Of a stretch of DNA of 64,000 nt, positions 32,529 to 45,465 are shown piece after piece (within the stretch, counting starts at the first letter, position 1; every line of letters starts with the position of its first letter). The translations under genes and the position numbers were made by a program. The DNA lies in NCBI RefSeq assembly GCF_014199985.1, contig NZ_JACHOS010000004.1, positions 62,001 through 126,000 of the forward strand, written 5' to 3'. Origin of the DNA: Methylorubrum rhodesianum (GTDB lineage: Bacteria > Pseudomonadota > Alphaproteobacteria > Rhizobiales > Beijerinckiaceae). Below the pieces are notes generated by a model. It saw nothing but the letters and a program-made list of their open reading frames with translations, did not search any database and was not told where the DNA came from.

Positions 32529-34261
32529 ATGTCGACCCGTCTTGCCGCCGCCCCCGGGGCGGTGGCGCTGCTTGCCGCCGTCCTGGCGGGGCCCGCGCTC
32601 GCCCACGAGGGCATGACCACGGCGCCGCGCCGCCGCCCGTCACCAAGACCATCGCGCCGCGCGGCGAGGCGCTGTCCGACGCCTTCGAGCTCGTCGCCAT
32701 CCCGCGCGACGGCACCCTGACGCTGTTCCTCGACCGCTTCCGGACGAACGAGCCGGTGCCCGGCGCGACCATCGAGGTCGAGACGCCGGAGGGGGCCAAG
32801 ATCGCCGCGGCCACGCCCGAGGGCGGCTACGCGCTGCCGGTGCCCTGGCTGGCGAAGCCCGGCCGGCACGAGCTCGTGGCGACCGTCACGGCCGGGGATG
32901 CGGTCGACGTGTTGACCGTGGCGGTCACCGTGCCCGATCCCGCCGCGCAGGCAGCCGCAGCGGCCGCCAAGCCGACGCCGACGCAAGCGGCCTTTGGACG
33001 CGCCTCCGAGTTCGCCCACGGCCTCCGGGAGCGCCTGACGGCCAAGGACCCGACGCTGGTGGCGGCGGTCGCCGTCGCGTTCCTGCTCGGCATGCTCGTC
33101 ACCGCGGTCGTTCGCGGGCGCCGAGGCGCCCCCGCCCTGGCGCTGCTCGCCATCGGCATCACCCTCATCCTCGGCACCGCCGCCTTCGCGCACGGCGACG
33201 AGGACCACGGCGAGCCGATGCGGGGGGCCGCCCTGATCGAGGCGCGGGCCCCCGGCTCGGCTGACCTCGCCCAGCGCCTGCCCGACGGCTCCGTGTTCGT
33301 GCCCAAGCCCACGCAACGGCTCCTCGTCCTGCGAACGACCATGACCGAGCAGGGCAGCTTCCACCGCTCGGTCGAGCTGCCGGGCCGCATCATCCCGGAC
33401 CCGAACGCCAGCGGCGTGGTGCAGTCCTCGGTCGGTGGCCGGCTCGCGCCACCGCCCTCCGGCCTCTTCCCACGCCTCGGCACCAAGGTGCGCAGGGGCG
33501 ACGTGCTCGCGACCGTGACGCCGCCGGTCCAGGCCGTCGACGTCTCCGACATGCGCCAGCGCCAGGGCGAGCTCGACCAGCAGGTCGCCATCGTCGAGCG
33601 CCGGGTCGAGCGCTATAAAAAACTCGCCACCACCGGCGCCGTGGCCCAGACCCAGCTCGACGACGCGGTCGCGGAGCTGAACGGCCTGCACGACCGCCGC
33701 GCCGCCCTCGACAAGATCCGGCAGCAGCCCGAAACCTTGGTGGCGCCCGTCGACGGCGTGGTGGCGCAGGCCGCGGCCGTGGCCGGGCAGATGGCCGCGC
33801 CCGGCGCGATGGTGTTCCAGATCGTCGACCCGAACCGCCTCTGGGTCGAGGCCCTCAGCTTCGACGCGCTGACCGCGGCGCAGAACGCCACCGCCCGGCT
33901 CGCGGATGGCCGGACCCTCAAGCTCGCCTACCAGGGCACGGGGCTCGCCGACCGCAACCAGGCTATCCCGGTGCAGTTCGCGGTCCTCGGCGACGCCGCC
34001 GGCCTGCGCGTCGGGCAGTTCGTCACGGTGCTGGCCGGGACCGAGACCGAGCAGGCCGGCCTGGCGCTGCCGCGCTCGGCCGTGGTGCGCACCGGCAACG
34101 GGCAGGACGTCGTCTACGAGCACACCACCGCCGAGCGCTTCGAGGCGCGGCCCGTGCGGGTCGAGCCGCTCGACGGCGCCCGCCTGCTGGTGGCCGAGGG
34201 GATCGGACCCGGCAAGCGGGTGGTGACCCAGGGCGCCGAGCTCCTCGACCAGGTCCGCTGA
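32529..34261 (+). pseudogene. RND periplasmic adaptor (CzcB/CusB type) with a one-base frameshift
   Basis: ATG 32529 encodes a signal peptide ending in HEG, after which the frame breaks. One missing C near 32610-32613 would restore HEGHDHGAAPPPVTKTI and join the long frame to 34261. That frame encodes a beta-sandwich domain, a membrane helix (VAAVAVAFLLGMLVTAVV), a HGDEDHGE motif, and the HlyD-type adaptor ([38 protein letters not shown]). The coiled-coil hairpin is near 33540-33740. The total would be about 577 residues. Without correction only a late GTG start at 32756 exists, lacking the signal. Sequencing error is possible. Confidence 0.8.
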
Positions 34262-34272
34262 GGAGGCCGGCC

Positions 34273-37200
34273 ATGTTCACCGTCCTCGTCAGCCAGTCGG
34301 TCCGCAACCGCCTGCTCGTCCTCGCGCTCGCCGCGGTGCTGGTGCTGTACGGCGCCTTCACCGCCACCAAGCTGCCGGTCGACGTCTTCCCGGACCTCAA
34401 CAAGCCCACCGTCACCGTCATGACCGAGGCGGAAGGGTACGCGCCTCAGGAGGTCGAGCAGCTCGTCACCTATCCCATCGAGACCCGGATGAACGGGTTG
34501 CCGGGTGTCACCCGCGTGCGCTCGGTCTCGGGGGTCGGGCTCTCGATCACCTACGTCGAGTTCGACTGGGGCACCGACATCTACCGCAATCGCCAGCAGG
34601 TTGCCGAGCGGCTGTCGCTGGTGCAGGACCAGCTGCCCCGCGGCGTGACCCCGGTCATGGGGCCGATCTCGTCCATCATGGGCCAGATCCTGCTGGTGGC
34701 GGTGACGGGCGAGACCGCGACCCCGATGCAGGTGCGCGAGGTCGCCGACTTCACCATCCGGCCCCGGCTGCTGACCATCCCGGGCGTGGCGCAGGTCATC
34801 CCCATCGGGGGCGAGGTGCGCCAGTTCCGGGTCAGCCCAAACCCGGCGGCGATGCGCGCGCTCGGGGTGACGAACGCCCAGCTGGAGACGGCGCTCGCGC
34901 AGTTCGGCACCAACGCCGGCGGCGGCTTCACCGACCAGAACGCCCGCGAGTACCTGATCCGGAACATCGGCCGGACCATGAGCCTCGACGACCTGCGCAA
35001 CCTCGTGGTCGCCACGGTCGCCGACGCCCCGGTCTACCTGCGCCAACTCGCCGAGGTGTCCTTCGCCGCGAAGGTGAAGCGGGGCGATGCCGGCTACATG
35101 GCCAAGCCCGCGGTCATCGTCTCGGTCGAGAAGCAGCCCGACGTCGACACGGTGCGGCTGACCCGCAGCATCGAGACCGCCCTGAAGGAACTCAACCCGA
35201 CCCTGCCCGGCGGCATCAAGGCCGACCAGGTCTTGTTCCGGCAGGCCGACTTCATCGAGACTTCGATCCGCAACGTCGAGCGCGTCCTCGTCGAGGCCGT
35301 GCTGGTGGTGGCCCTGGTGCTGTTCGCCTTCCTCTTGAACGTGCGCACCACCGCGATCTCGCTGCTGGCCATCCCGGTTTCGGTGCTGACGACCGCTCTG
35401 GTGTTCCACCTGTTCGGCCTGTCCATCAACACGATGACGCTCGGGGGGCTCGCCATCGCCATCGGCGAGCTCGTCGACGACGCCGTCGTGGACGTCGAGA
35501 ACATCTACCGACGGCTCGGCGAGAATCGGAAGGCGGGCAACCCTAGGAGCACCTTCGAGGTGGTGGTCTCGGCCTCGAACGAGGTCCGCTCCGGCATCGT
35601 CTACGCGACGCTGATCATCATCCTGGTCTTCGTGCCGCTGTTCGCGCTCTCAGGCATCGAGGGCCGGCTCTTCGCGCCCCTGGGGCAGGCCTACATCATC
35701 TCCATCCTGGCGAGCCTGCTCACCTCCATCACCCTGACGCCCGTGCTGGCGTCCTGGCTGCTGCCGGGGCTCCGGAACCTGGAGGAGCACGACAGCCGCT
35801 TGCTGAAGCTGCTCAAGCGCGGCAACGCCGCCCTGCTGCGGGTGGCTTTCCGGCATAAGGGCCTGCTGGTCGGCACCGTCGCGGCCGCGGTGGCCGCCGC
35901 CGGCATCGCCGCCTGGAACTTGCCGCGCGCCTTCCTGCCGCCGTTCAACGAGGGCTCGTTCACGGTCAGCATGACCTTCAACCCGGGCATCTCGCTCGCC
36001 GAGAGCAACCGGGTCGGGCTGATCGCGGAAAAACTGCTCCTGGAGATTCCGGGCGTGAAGGCGGTCGGCCGCCGGACCGGCCGGGCCGAGCTCGACGAAC
36101 ACGCCGAGGGGGTGCATTCCTCCGAGATCGACGTCGCCCTGGACGATGGGCTGAAGCGTCCGAAGCAGGCGCTCGTCGCCGACATCCGCGGGCGCCTCGG
36201 TGCCCTGCCGGTGGCGGTCAACGTCGGCCAGCCGATCTCGCACCGGCTCGACCACATGCTCTCGGGCGTCCGCGCTGAGATCGCGCTCAAGGTGTTCGGC
36301 GACGACCTCGACGCCCTGCGCCGGGTGGCGAACGGCCTGAGGGACCGCCTCGCCAAGATCCCGGGGCTCGCCGACCTGCAGGTCGAGCGGCAGGTCCGCA
36401 TCCCGCAGCTGGAGGTGCGCGTCGACTACACCCGGGCGGCCCTCTACGGGGTCCAGCCCGCCGCGGTCGTCGAGCAGATCAGCCGCCTCTCGAACGGGCG
36501 GGTGGTCTCGACGGTCGTCGACGGCGTGCGCCGCTTCGACGTGGTGCTGCGCCTGTCGGAGAACCGGCGGACGACGGCTGGCCTCGGTGACCTGCTGCTG
36601 GAGACGCCCTCGGGCTGGGTGCCGGCGCGCCAGGTCGCGGACATCCGCGAGACGGACGGGCCGAACCAGATCCTGCGCGAGAACGCCCGCCGCCGCATCG
36701 TGGTCCAGGCCAACACCACGGCCGAGAGCGACATGGCCACGATCGTGGCGGCGATCCGCGAGGCGGTGGCCCAGGAGCCGATGCCGCCCGGCTTCTTCAC
36801 CAGCCTGGAGGGCACCTTCCAGGCGCAGGAGGAGGCGAGCCGGACCATCGCGGCGCTCTCCGGCCTGTCCTTGGCGCTGGTCTTCGCCATCCTCTACAGC
36901 CGCTACCGCTCGGCCGCGCTGGCGCTCATCATCATGGGCAACGTGCCGCTCGCCCTGATCGGCTCGGTGGCGGCCCTGTGGCTGGTCGGGCAGCCGCTCT
37001 CGGTCGCGTCGATGATCGGCTTCATCACGCTGACCGGCATCGCGGCCCGCAACGGCATCCTCAAGATCAGCCACTACCTGAACCTGTCGCTGCACGAGGG
37101 CGTGCCGTTCGGGCCCGAACTCGTCGTGCGCGGCAGTCTGGAACGGCTGACCCCGGTGCTGATGACGGCGCTCTCGGCCGGCGTGGCGCTGTTGCCGCTG

Positions 37201-37422
37201 CTCTACGACGCGGCGAGCCCGGGCAAGGAGATCCTGCACCCGGTCGCGGTGACGATCTTCGGCGGCCTGATCAGCGCGACGTTGCTCGACACCTTCCTGA
37301 CCCCCGTCCTGTTCCTGCGCTTCGGCCGCAGGCCGCTTGAGCGGCTGCGTGCGCTGCACGCCGAGGCGCCGGCCTACCCATCCCCGGACGGCGCGCCCCC
37401 GCGGCCGGCCGAGGCCTACTGA
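34273..37422 (+). CDS. Heavy-metal efflux RND permease (CzcA/CusA family)
   Basis: 1,049 residues, full length. The N-terminal helix ([20 protein letters not shown]) is followed by [16 protein letters not shown] and [20 protein letters not shown]. The TM4 motif [20 protein letters not shown] has paired aspartates and differs from the Cu/Ag type of the first cusA (GAMIDAAIVMIEN), so the two pumps should have different substrates. Helices 7-12 are intact ([20 protein letters not shown]). It begins 11 bases after the adaptor stop. A divalent cation such as Co, Zn, Ni or Cd is likely; the exact metal is not readable. Confidence 0.93.
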   Translation: MFTVLVSQSVRNRLLVLALAAVLVLYGAFTATKLPVDVFPDLNKPTVTVMTEAEGYAPQEVEQLVTYPIETRMNGLPGVTRVRSVSGVGLSITYVEFDWGTDIYRNRQQVAERLSLVQDQLPRGVTPVMGPISSIMGQILLVAVTGETATPMQVREVADFTIRPRLLTIPGVAQVIPIGGEVRQFRVSPNPAAMRALGVTNAQLETALAQFGTNAGGGFTDQNAREYLIRNIGRTMSLDDLRNLVVATVADAPVYLRQLAEVSFAAKVKRGDAGYMAKPAVIVSVEKQPDVDTVRLTRSIETALKELNPTLPGGIKADQVLFRQADFIETSIRNVERVLVEAVLVVALVLFAFLLNVRTTAISLLAIPVSVLTTALVFHLFGLSINTMTLGGLAIAIGELVDDAVVDVENIYRRLGENRKAGNPRSTFEVVVSASNEVRSGIVYATLIIILVFVPLFALSGIEGRLFAPLGQAYIISILASLLTSITLTPVLASWLLPGLRNLEEHDSRLLKLLKRGNAALLRVAFRHKGLLVGTVAAAVAAAGIAAWNLPRAFLPPFNEGSFTVSMTFNPGISLAESNRVGLIAEKLLLEIPGVKAVGRRTGRAELDEHAEGVHSSEIDVALDDGLKRPKQALVADIRGRLGALPVAVNVGQPISHRLDHMLSGVRAEIALKVFGDDLDALRRVANGLRDRLAKIPGLADLQVERQVRIPQLEVRVDYTRAALYGVQPAAVVEQISRLSNGRVVSTVVDGVRRFDVVLRLSENRRTTAGLGDLLLETPSGWVPARQVADIRETDGPNQILRENARRRIVVQANTTAESDMATIVAAIREAVAQEPMPPGFFTSLEGTFQAQEEASRTIAALSGLSLALVFAILYSRYRSAALALIIMGNVPLALIGSVAALWLVGQPLSVASMIGFITLTGIAARNGILKISHYLNLSLHEGVPFGPELVVRGSLERLTPVLMTALSAGVALLPLLYDAASPGKEILHPVAVTIFGGLISATLLDTFLTPVLFLRFGRRPLERLRALHAEAPAYPSPDGAPPRPAEAY

Positions 37423-37444
37423 CCCCGCAACCGAGGAGTTCCCC

Positions 37445-37810
37445 ATGATCCTTTCGAGAGTGACCCTGGCCGCCGGCCTGCTCGCCGCGACCGCCGCCTA
37501 CGCCCACGAGACCACCGGCCAGCACGGCGGCCGGGTGGCGGACGCGGGCAAGTTCCACGTCGAGCTCGTCACCAAAGGCGAGACCGTCGACGTGTTCCTG
37601 TTGGACGAGGGCCAGAAGCCGGTCCCGACCTCCGGCTTCAAGGGCACGGCCATCCTCGTCGTCGGCGGCAAGCCGACCCGCGTCCCCCTGGAGCCCGCCG
37701 ACGGCAACCGCCTGTCCGGCAGGGCCGCGGTCGCCCTCGGCGAAAGCCCCAAGGGGGCCGTGCAACTCACTGGTCCCGACGGCGCGACCGCCAGCGGCAA
37801 GTTCAACTGA
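37445..37810 (+). CDS. Small secreted protein of the RND operon
   Basis: 121 residues. The signal peptide MILSRVTLAAGLLAATAAYA is followed by HETTGQHGGRVADAGKFHVE, a His-containing start, and a beta-rich domain with LEPADGNRLSGRAAVALG. The pattern resembles small periplasmic proteins downstream of CzcA/CusA pumps. It starts 22 bases after the permease. Metal chaperoning is inferred from position. Confidence 0.7.
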   Translation: MILSRVTLAAGLLAATAAYAHETTGQHGGRVADAGKFHVELVTKGETVDVFLLDEGQKPVPTSGFKGTAILVVGGKPTRVPLEPADGNRLSGRAAVALGESPKGAVQLTGPDGATASGKFN

Positions 37811-37835
37811 CCCCTCGCACCAGGAAGCCTCCTCG

Positions 37836-38234
37836 ATGAAGACCCTGACCTCGACCCTCGCCGCCGGAGCCCTGGCCCTCGGCCTCTCGGGCATCGCCTT
37901 AGCGCACGAGGCCCACGACCATGCCAGCCATGGCGGTCACGACCACGCCGCCATGGCTGCCGCGGACAAAGCGGACACGCCGGCCACGAAGGCGTTCCGG
38001 GACGTCGATGCCGAGATGCACCGGAACATGGACATCCGCTACTCGAACGACGTCGACGTCGATTTCGTGCGCGGCATGATTCCCCACCACAAGGGCGCCG
38101 TCGGGATGGCCAAGGTCGCCCTCCAGCATTCCAAGGACCCCGAGATCCGGAAGCTGGCTGAGGAGATCATCAAGGCTCAGGACGTTGAGATCGCCCAGAT
38201 GGAGGCCTTCCTCAGGAAGCGCGGCACCAACTGA
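37836..38234 (+). CDS. DUF305 periplasmic copper-binding protein
   Basis: 132 residues. A signal peptide is followed by a His-rich stretch (HEAHDHASHGGHDHAAM) and a DUF305 four-helix domain with DVDFVRGMIPHHKGAVGMAK and IIKAQDVEIAQMEAFLRKRG. The PHHKGAVxMA motif is the family hallmark. It lies 25 bases after the previous gene, so it is in the same transcription unit. DUF305 proteins occur widely in copper clusters; their biochemical role is still open. Confidence 0.87.
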   Translation: MKTLTSTLAAGALALGLSGIALAHEAHDHASHGGHDHAAMAAADKADTPATKAFRDVDAEMHRNMDIRYSNDVDVDFVRGMIPHHKGAVGMAKVALQHSKDPEIRKLAEEIIKAQDVEIAQMEAFLRKRGTN

Positions 38235-38413
38235 GCGGTCGCGTCCGCGCGCAGGCGGCCCTCCCGAATACGTGATGCTTCAGAGTATTTATTTCAGAAC
38301 GCATCTGTATCCCGTGAGTTCTATATTAGGGTAATGACGGTCTGACTTATCTGATACTGAGTCAGCATTCCAGTCGTGCCGCAAACCTTGCGATGGATAG
38401 ACGGAGAACCTGA
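38235..38413. other. A+T-rich intergenic promoter region
   Basis: About 180 bases, much lower in GC than the surroundings (for example around 38275-38370 with TATTTATTTCAG and TTCTATATTAGGG). It separates the RND operon from the copper-storage genes and probably contains their promoter; I cannot fix -35/-10 elements. Confidence 0.45.
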
Positions 38414-38746
38414 ATGCACCAGATGTCGAGCGAGATGCAGTCCTGCATCGACGAGTGCCTACGCTGCTACCAGACCTGCCTCAGCATGGCCTCGAACCAC
38501 TGCCTCCCGGCCGGCGGCAAGCACGTCGAGCCCGAACACTTCCGGCTGATGCTCGCCTGCGCCGAAATCTGCCGGACCTCGGCGCACTTCATGCTGTTGG
38601 GGACCGCACACCACAAGCATACCTGCGCCGAGTGCGCCGACGTCTGCGAGGACTGCGCCCGCAGCTGCGAGCAGGTCGGCGACATGCAGCAATGCGTCGA
38701 GCAGTGCCGCCGCTGCGCCGAGAGCTGCCGGAAGATGGCCGCCTGA
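38414..38746 (+). CDS. csp: Cys-rich four-helix copper-storage protein (DUF326/Csp type)
   Basis: 110 residues with about 15 cysteines in CxxxC spacing along helices: SCIDECLRCYQTCLSM, MLACAEICRTSAHFM, ECADVCEDCARSCEQ, and QCVEQCRRCAESCRKM. This is the four-helix bundle of Csp copper-storage proteins, which bind many Cu(I) ions inside the bundle. There is no signal peptide, so it is the cytosolic form (Csp3-like). GGAG precedes the ATG. It is followed by a DUF305 protein and CopA. Confidence 0.9.
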   Translation: MHQMSSEMQSCIDECLRCYQTCLSMASNHCLPAGGKHVEPEHFRLMLACAEICRTSAHFMLLGTAHHKHTCAECADVCEDCARSCEQVGDMQQCVEQCRRCAESCRKMAA

Positions 38747-38801
38747 TGGATCCGGGGCGGCCGACCGGGCCGCTCCTCACCCCCAACGAGAGAAGGCAAT
38801 C

Positions 38802-39281
38802 ATGCTTGTTCGTACCCTGATTCTCGCCGCGGCCCTGGCGCTCCCGGGCGCCGGGATGGCTCTCGCGGCCGACCACGACCATGGCTCGATGCAGTCCGCC
38901 GTGAAGCTGCCGGAGGCCTGCAAGGCGGCCACCGCCGGCAAGGACGCCATGATGAAGGACATGCAGGGGCACATGTCCCAGGCCATGCAGGGCATGGGCG
39001 GCCAGATGACCGAGACCCAGAAGGGTCTCCAGCAGGCCATGATGTCGATGAACGGCCCGATGATGCAGGGGATGATGGCGGGCGACCCCGACGTCGCCTG
39101 GATCTGCGCGATGATCCCGCACCACCAAGGCGCCATCGACATGGCCCGCGCCGGGCTGAAGGGCGCCGACAACGCCGAGAGCAAGCGCCTCGCCGAAAAG
39201 ACAATCGAGGAGCAGGAGAAGAGCATCAAGGAGCTCGTCGCCTGGCTCGACAAGAACGCCAAGACGGAAGGCAACCAGTAA
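38802..39281 (+). CDS. Second DUF305 periplasmic protein, Met-rich
   Basis: 159 residues. Signal peptide ([20 protein letters not shown]) plus a His segment (DHDHGSMQ), then an unusually Met-rich region ([20 protein letters not shown] and [15 protein letters not shown]) and a DUF305 core [29 protein letters not shown] precedes the start. The methionine clusters suit Cu(I)/Ag(I). It differs from the first DUF305 protein in carrying this Met-rich insert. Confidence 0.87.
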   Translation: MLVRTLILAAALALPGAGMALAADHDHGSMQSAVKLPEACKAATAGKDAMMKDMQGHMSQAMQGMGGQMTETQKGLQQAMMSMNGPMMQGMMAGDPDVAWICAMIPHHQGAIDMARAGLKGADNAESKRLAEKTIEEQEKSIKELVAWLDKNAKTEGNQ

Positions 39282-39348
39282 GCCGCCGGCTGTCGTCGGG
39301 TCGCTTGCGGCCCGGCGGCGCCCGCTCGGCCATGCGGAAGGAGCGGTC

Positions 39349-41769
<2,421 letters not shown>

Positions 41770-41790
41770 AGCGTCCCACCTCGGAGCCCC

Positions 41791-42379
41791 TTGTTCGCGC
41801 CCGTCGTCCACGACCTGATCCACCGGGTCACCGGCCTGGATCAGCCCCACGGCCCTGGGTGGATTGAGCTCGTCTCGGTCCTCGTTCTCGTCGTGGCGCC
41901 GGCCTGGACGGGAAGGCTGGCGCTCCGCCTCGGCTGGCGCTGGCTGCGCGGACGGCAGCGCCGTCGCGGCGCCGGAAGCCCGGAGCGGCGGAGCCTTGAG
42001 CGCGACGTCCCGCGGGCGACGCTGCGCTTCCAGCTGCGCCTCGTGCTGCTCTCGCTGCTGACGCTTCCGGCGGCGTGGCTTCGTCCAGGGCCGCCTCTCG
42101 CTCGACGCCCTGGTCGCGGCGCTGGCAGCCTTCAAGGAGATCGCGCCGGCCCTGCGCGAGCTGTTCGGCTTCGCGCAAGGCTGGTCCGACGCGAGAGCGC
42201 GGTTCGAGGAGATCACGAGGTCGCTGCAAGCACTTGAGTTGGCCGTGGGGCTGCGCGGCCTTGAGGTGAAGCTGGAAGCTCGCCACAGCGCGGCCGGACC
42301 CGCGTCGATCATCCACGCCATGTCGCGGCAGCTATCCGCTGTCGGGGTTCGCGGCGTCCTCCCGAAGTTCCGCAATTGA
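41791..42379 (+). pseudogene. Fragmented membrane protein, partly ABC-transporter-like
   Basis: TTG 41791 opens MFAPVVHDLIHRVTGL with a membrane helix (LVSVLVLVVAPAWTGRLALR) and basic residues. A frameshift near 42080 leads to a second frame, VQGRLSLDALVAALAAFKEI, then PALRELFGFAQGWSDARARF and a stop at 42377. The SLDALVAALAAFKEI segment resembles the membrane domain of ABC exporters. Whether the two halves once belonged together is unclear. Non-functional as it stands. Confidence 0.4.
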
Positions 42380-42765
42380 AGACCAGGCGCCGGTTCGTTC
42401 GTGCGCGCCTTCCATCGATGTTCGGCCGTTATATGGCATCCCGGACGCTCGCATTGCGTGCTCGCTCATACACTGCTCAGGCTTGAGTGAGTTGTCCGGA
42501 CGATCGTTGTGTTCGGGATCTCGATGCGCGCCGCGGTGGAACATTGCATCATCGTCGGCGAGGTGAGGTGATGAGACAAGGCGCGGCTGTGCTGGCAGCG
42601 GAGGATGCGGGCCCTCACCGTCGCGCCAGGGCCGCCGTCCGGGCGATGGCCACGGTCGCCCCCCCCTCCCCCCGCCGTGGCGTGCCGCGGGTTCGCGGCC
42701 AAGGGCCGTTCGAGAGACGGGAGCTGATGCCCCTTGCGTCGCCTGCGGAGCCAGCCGCACGTCCC
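42380..42765. other. 386-base stretch without a supported gene
   Basis: Both strands give only arginine/serine-rich shadow frames. A slightly A+T-richer part around 42420-42570 has no promoter box I can support. Confidence 0.4.
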
Positions 42766-43185
42766 TCAGGCGGGGTCGACCATCGGCGAGAGGGCCTCGA
42801 TGATGCGGCAGTCCGCGACCGACCCGCAGCCGCACTGGCCGATGACCTCGCGCAGTTCCGCGGCGAGCCGGGCCAGGTCGGCCAGCTTGCGCTCCACGTC
42901 GGCGAGGTGGGCGCGGGCGATGATGTCGACCTCGGTGCACGAGCGCTCCCGGTCGTCGGAGAGCGCCAACAAGTCCCGGATCTGCTCCACCGTGAACCCG
43001 AGGGTGCGGCTCCGCCGGATGAAGCTCAGCCGGCGCAGGTGCTCGGGCCCGTAGAGCCGGTAGTTCCCGCTCGACCGCGCCGGCGGGGGCAGCAACCCGA
43101 CCTTCTCGTACCACCGCACCGTCTCGACGCGGGTCTGCGTTGCCTCCGCGAGCCTGCCGATGGTCATGGACGCGGTTTTGCTCAC
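42766..43185 (-). CDS. ZntR/CadR-like MerR-family regulator
   Basis: 139 residues from GTG 43185 (AGGG upstream); ATG 43167 is an alternative. Winged helix MTIGRLAEATQTRVETVRWY, then a coiled coil. Metal residues are C83 (RSCTEV), C118, C120 and C126 in CGCGSVADCRIIEAL, the loop of zinc/cadmium/lead sensors. It is divergent from the Zn/Cd ATPase with the operator at 43193-43211 between them, so activation of that pump by Zn, Cd or Pb is the expected role. Confidence 0.88.
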   Translation of the reverse strand: MSKTASMTIGRLAEATQTRVETVRWYEKVGLLPPPARSSGNYRLYGPEHLRRLSFIRRSRTLGFTVEQIRDLLALSDDRERSCTEVDIIARAHLADVERKLADLARLAAELREVIGQCGCGSVADCRIIEALSPMVDPA

Positions 43186-43188
43186 GGC

Positions 43189-43219
43189 TTGACCCTGCAG
43201 TGACTACAGGGTGCATGTA
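43189..43219 (+). promoter_or_regulatory. MerR/ZntR-type promoter of the Zn/Cd ATPase
   Basis: -35 TTGACC (43189-43194), dyad CCCTGCAGTGACTACAGGG (43193-43211) and -10 near CATGTA (43214-43219) with a 19-base spacer. It reads to the right, towards the ATPase at 43267. Confidence 0.8.
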
Positions 43220-43266
43220 GGCACCCGTCCCGGTCCGGTCCAGGGCTCGGACGAACGGAGCGCAGC

Positions 43267-45465
43267 ATGAACCAGGCCGCCCCCGCGGACACCCTGTCCC
43301 CGTCCGCCCCCGGCGCGCAGGCCCTGCGCTACAGGGTCAGGGGCATGGACTGCCCGACCTGCGCCGGGAAGATCGAGACCGCCGTCTCCCGGCTGCCGGG
43401 CGTCGCGGACGTGCGCGTGAACTACGGCAGCCAAATCCTCGACCTCGCGCTCGACGAGGCCGCGACGCCGAGGACCGACTTGGAGGGGCGCATCGAGCGC
43501 CTGGGCTACGGCGTCGCGCCGCTCCCCACGGCCGCGGACCTGGCCAGGGCGCAAGCCTCGGGCGGCGCCCCGCCCGCCGAGAGCGCGGAAGAGCCCGAGC
43601 CGCCGCTCTGGCGGAGCCGGAAGGCGCTGCTGGGCATCCTCATCGGCGCCCTGTTCGCCGCCGGCTTCCTCGTCGAGCGGATCGCGCCGGGCCTGGCGGG
43701 CGAGTACGCCTACTGGCCGGGCGCGCTCGTCGGGCTCGCCTATTACGGCCGCCGGGCGGTCCTGGCGGCGTTCGCCGGCACGCCCTTCTCCATCGAGATG
43801 CTGATGTCGGTCGCGACCGCGGGGGCGCTCGCCATCCACGCCGCCGAGGAGGCCGCCATCGTCGTGCTGCTCTTCACGGTCGGCGAGATGCTGGAGGTCG
43901 TGGCGGCGGGCCGGGCGCGCGCCGGGATCAAGGCGCTCGCCGCCCTGGTGCCGAAGACCGCCCGCCTCGTCGACGGGCCCGACGGCGCCATCCGCGAGGT
44001 GCCCGCGGCGTCGCTGGCCATCGGGCAGGTCGTCGTCGTGAGGCCGGGCGACCGCGTGCCCGCCGACGGCGTGATCACCGACGGCGCGTCGAGCCTCGAC
44101 GAGTCCCCCATCACCGGCGAGTCGGTCCCGAAGCCCAAGGAGGTCGGCGACCCGGTCTTCGCGGGCAGCGTCAACGCCGACGGCGCGCTGCAGGTCCGGG
44201 TCACCAAGACGGCGGCCGACAACACGGTCGCCCGCATCCTGCACCTCGTCGAGGAGGCGCAGGCCTCGAAGTCGCCCACGGCGCGCTTCATCGACCGGTT
44301 CAGCGCGGTCTACACGCCCATCGCCTTCGCGTTCGCCGCCGCGGTCGCAATCGTGCCGCCGCTGCTGCTCGGCGCCGACTGGGGCACCTGGGTCTATCGG
44401 GGCCTGGCGCTCCTCCTGATCGCCTGCCCCTGCGCGCTGGTGCTCTCGACCCCGGCCGCCATCGCGTCCGGGCTGGCCGCCGGAGCGCGGCGCGGGCTGC
44501 TCGTGAAGGGGGGCGCCGCGCTGGAGGTCATCGGGCGGGTGCGCACGGTCGCGTTCGACAAGACCGGGACGCTGACGGCGGGGCGGCCGCGGGTCACCGA
44601 CATCCTGGCCCTCGCCCCGGACGCGTCGGAGCGGTCGCTTCTCGGGTTGGCCGCCGCGGTCGAGAGCGGAAGCAGCCACCCCATCGCCCGGGCCATCCTC
44701 GACCGGGCGAACACGGACGGGGTGCCGCTGCGGCCGACGCGGGACGCCCGCGCCATCCCCGGCAGGGCGGTGCAGGCCACGGTGATGGGCCAGACGGTGC
44801 TCGTCGCCTCCCCGCGCCACGCCGCCGAGAGCGCGCGGCTCGGCCCCGAGGCGGACCGCGCCGTCGCGGAGCTGGAGGCCGGCGGCAAGACGGTGGTCAT
44901 CGTCGTCCGCGGCGCCGAGGCCCTGGGCGCCATCGCGGTCCGGGACGAGCCCCGCGCCGACGCGGCCGCCGGCATCGCGGCCCTGCGGAAGCTCGGCGTG
45001 CACAGCGTGATGCTGACCGGCGACAACCGCCGCACGGGCGGGGCGGTCGCGTCCGAGCTCGGCCTCGACGTGAAGGCCGAGCTCCTGCCCCAGGACAAGC
45101 TCGCCGAGATCGCGGCCCTGAAGGAGAGGGGCCCGGTCGCCATGGTCGGCGACGGCATCAACGACGCCCCGGCCTTGGCCGCCGCCAGCGTCGGCATCGC
45201 GATGGGCGGCGGCACCGACGCGGCCCTGGAGACGGCGGACGCGGCGGTGCTGAACGACCGCGTCGGCGACGTGGCCGCGCTGGTCTCGCTGTCCCGGGCG
45301 ACCCTGGGCAACATCCGCCAGAACGTCGCCATCGCGCTCGGCCTGAAGGCGGTGTTCCTGGTGACGACCATCGCCGGCATCACCGGCCTCTGGCCCGCCA
45401 TCCTGGCCGACACCGGCGCGACCGTCCTGGTGACGGCCAACGCGCTGCGTCTTCTGAGGGCCTGA
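43267..45465 (+). CDS. zntA: Zn(II)/Cd(II)/Pb(II)-translocating P1B-type ATPase
   Basis: 732 residues. One N-terminal HMA domain (YRVRGMDCPTCAGKIETAVS). Then a membrane core with PITGESVPKPKEVGD, LIACPCALVLSTPAAIASGL on helix 6, AFDKTGTLTAGRP, the HP locus (SGSSHPIARAI), LTGDNRRTGG and [16 protein letters not shown]. The last helices carry LGLKAVFLVTTIAG and ILADTGATVLVTANALRLL. The K in helix 7 and DTG in helix 8 are P1B-2 (zinc/cadmium/lead) features. It is controlled by the divergent MerR-type regulator. The stop overlaps the lspA start (TGATG). Confidence 0.94.
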   Translation: MNQAAPADTLSPSAPGAQALRYRVRGMDCPTCAGKIETAVSRLPGVADVRVNYGSQILDLALDEAATPRTDLEGRIERLGYGVAPLPTAADLARAQASGGAPPAESAEEPEPPLWRSRKALLGILIGALFAAGFLVERIAPGLAGEYAYWPGALVGLAYYGRRAVLAAFAGTPFSIEMLMSVATAGALAIHAAEEAAIVVLLFTVGEMLEVVAAGRARAGIKALAALVPKTARLVDGPDGAIREVPAASLAIGQVVVVRPGDRVPADGVITDGASSLDESPITGESVPKPKEVGDPVFAGSVNADGALQVRVTKTAADNTVARILHLVEEAQASKSPTARFIDRFSAVYTPIAFAFAAAVAIVPPLLLGADWGTWVYRGLALLLIACPCALVLSTPAAIASGLAAGARRGLLVKGGAALEVIGRVRTVAFDKTGTLTAGRPRVTDILALAPDASERSLLGLAAAVESGSSHPIARAILDRANTDGVPLRPTRDARAIPGRAVQATVMGQTVLVASPRHAAESARLGPEADRAVAELEAGGKTVVIVVRGAEALGAIAVRDEPRADAAAGIAALRKLGVHSVMLTGDNRRTGGAVASELGLDVKAELLPQDKLAEIAALKERGPVAMVGDGINDAPALAAASVGIAMGGGTDAALETADAAVLNDRVGDVAALVSLSRATLGNIRQNVAIALGLKAVFLVTTIAGITGLWPAILADTGATVLVTANALRLLRA

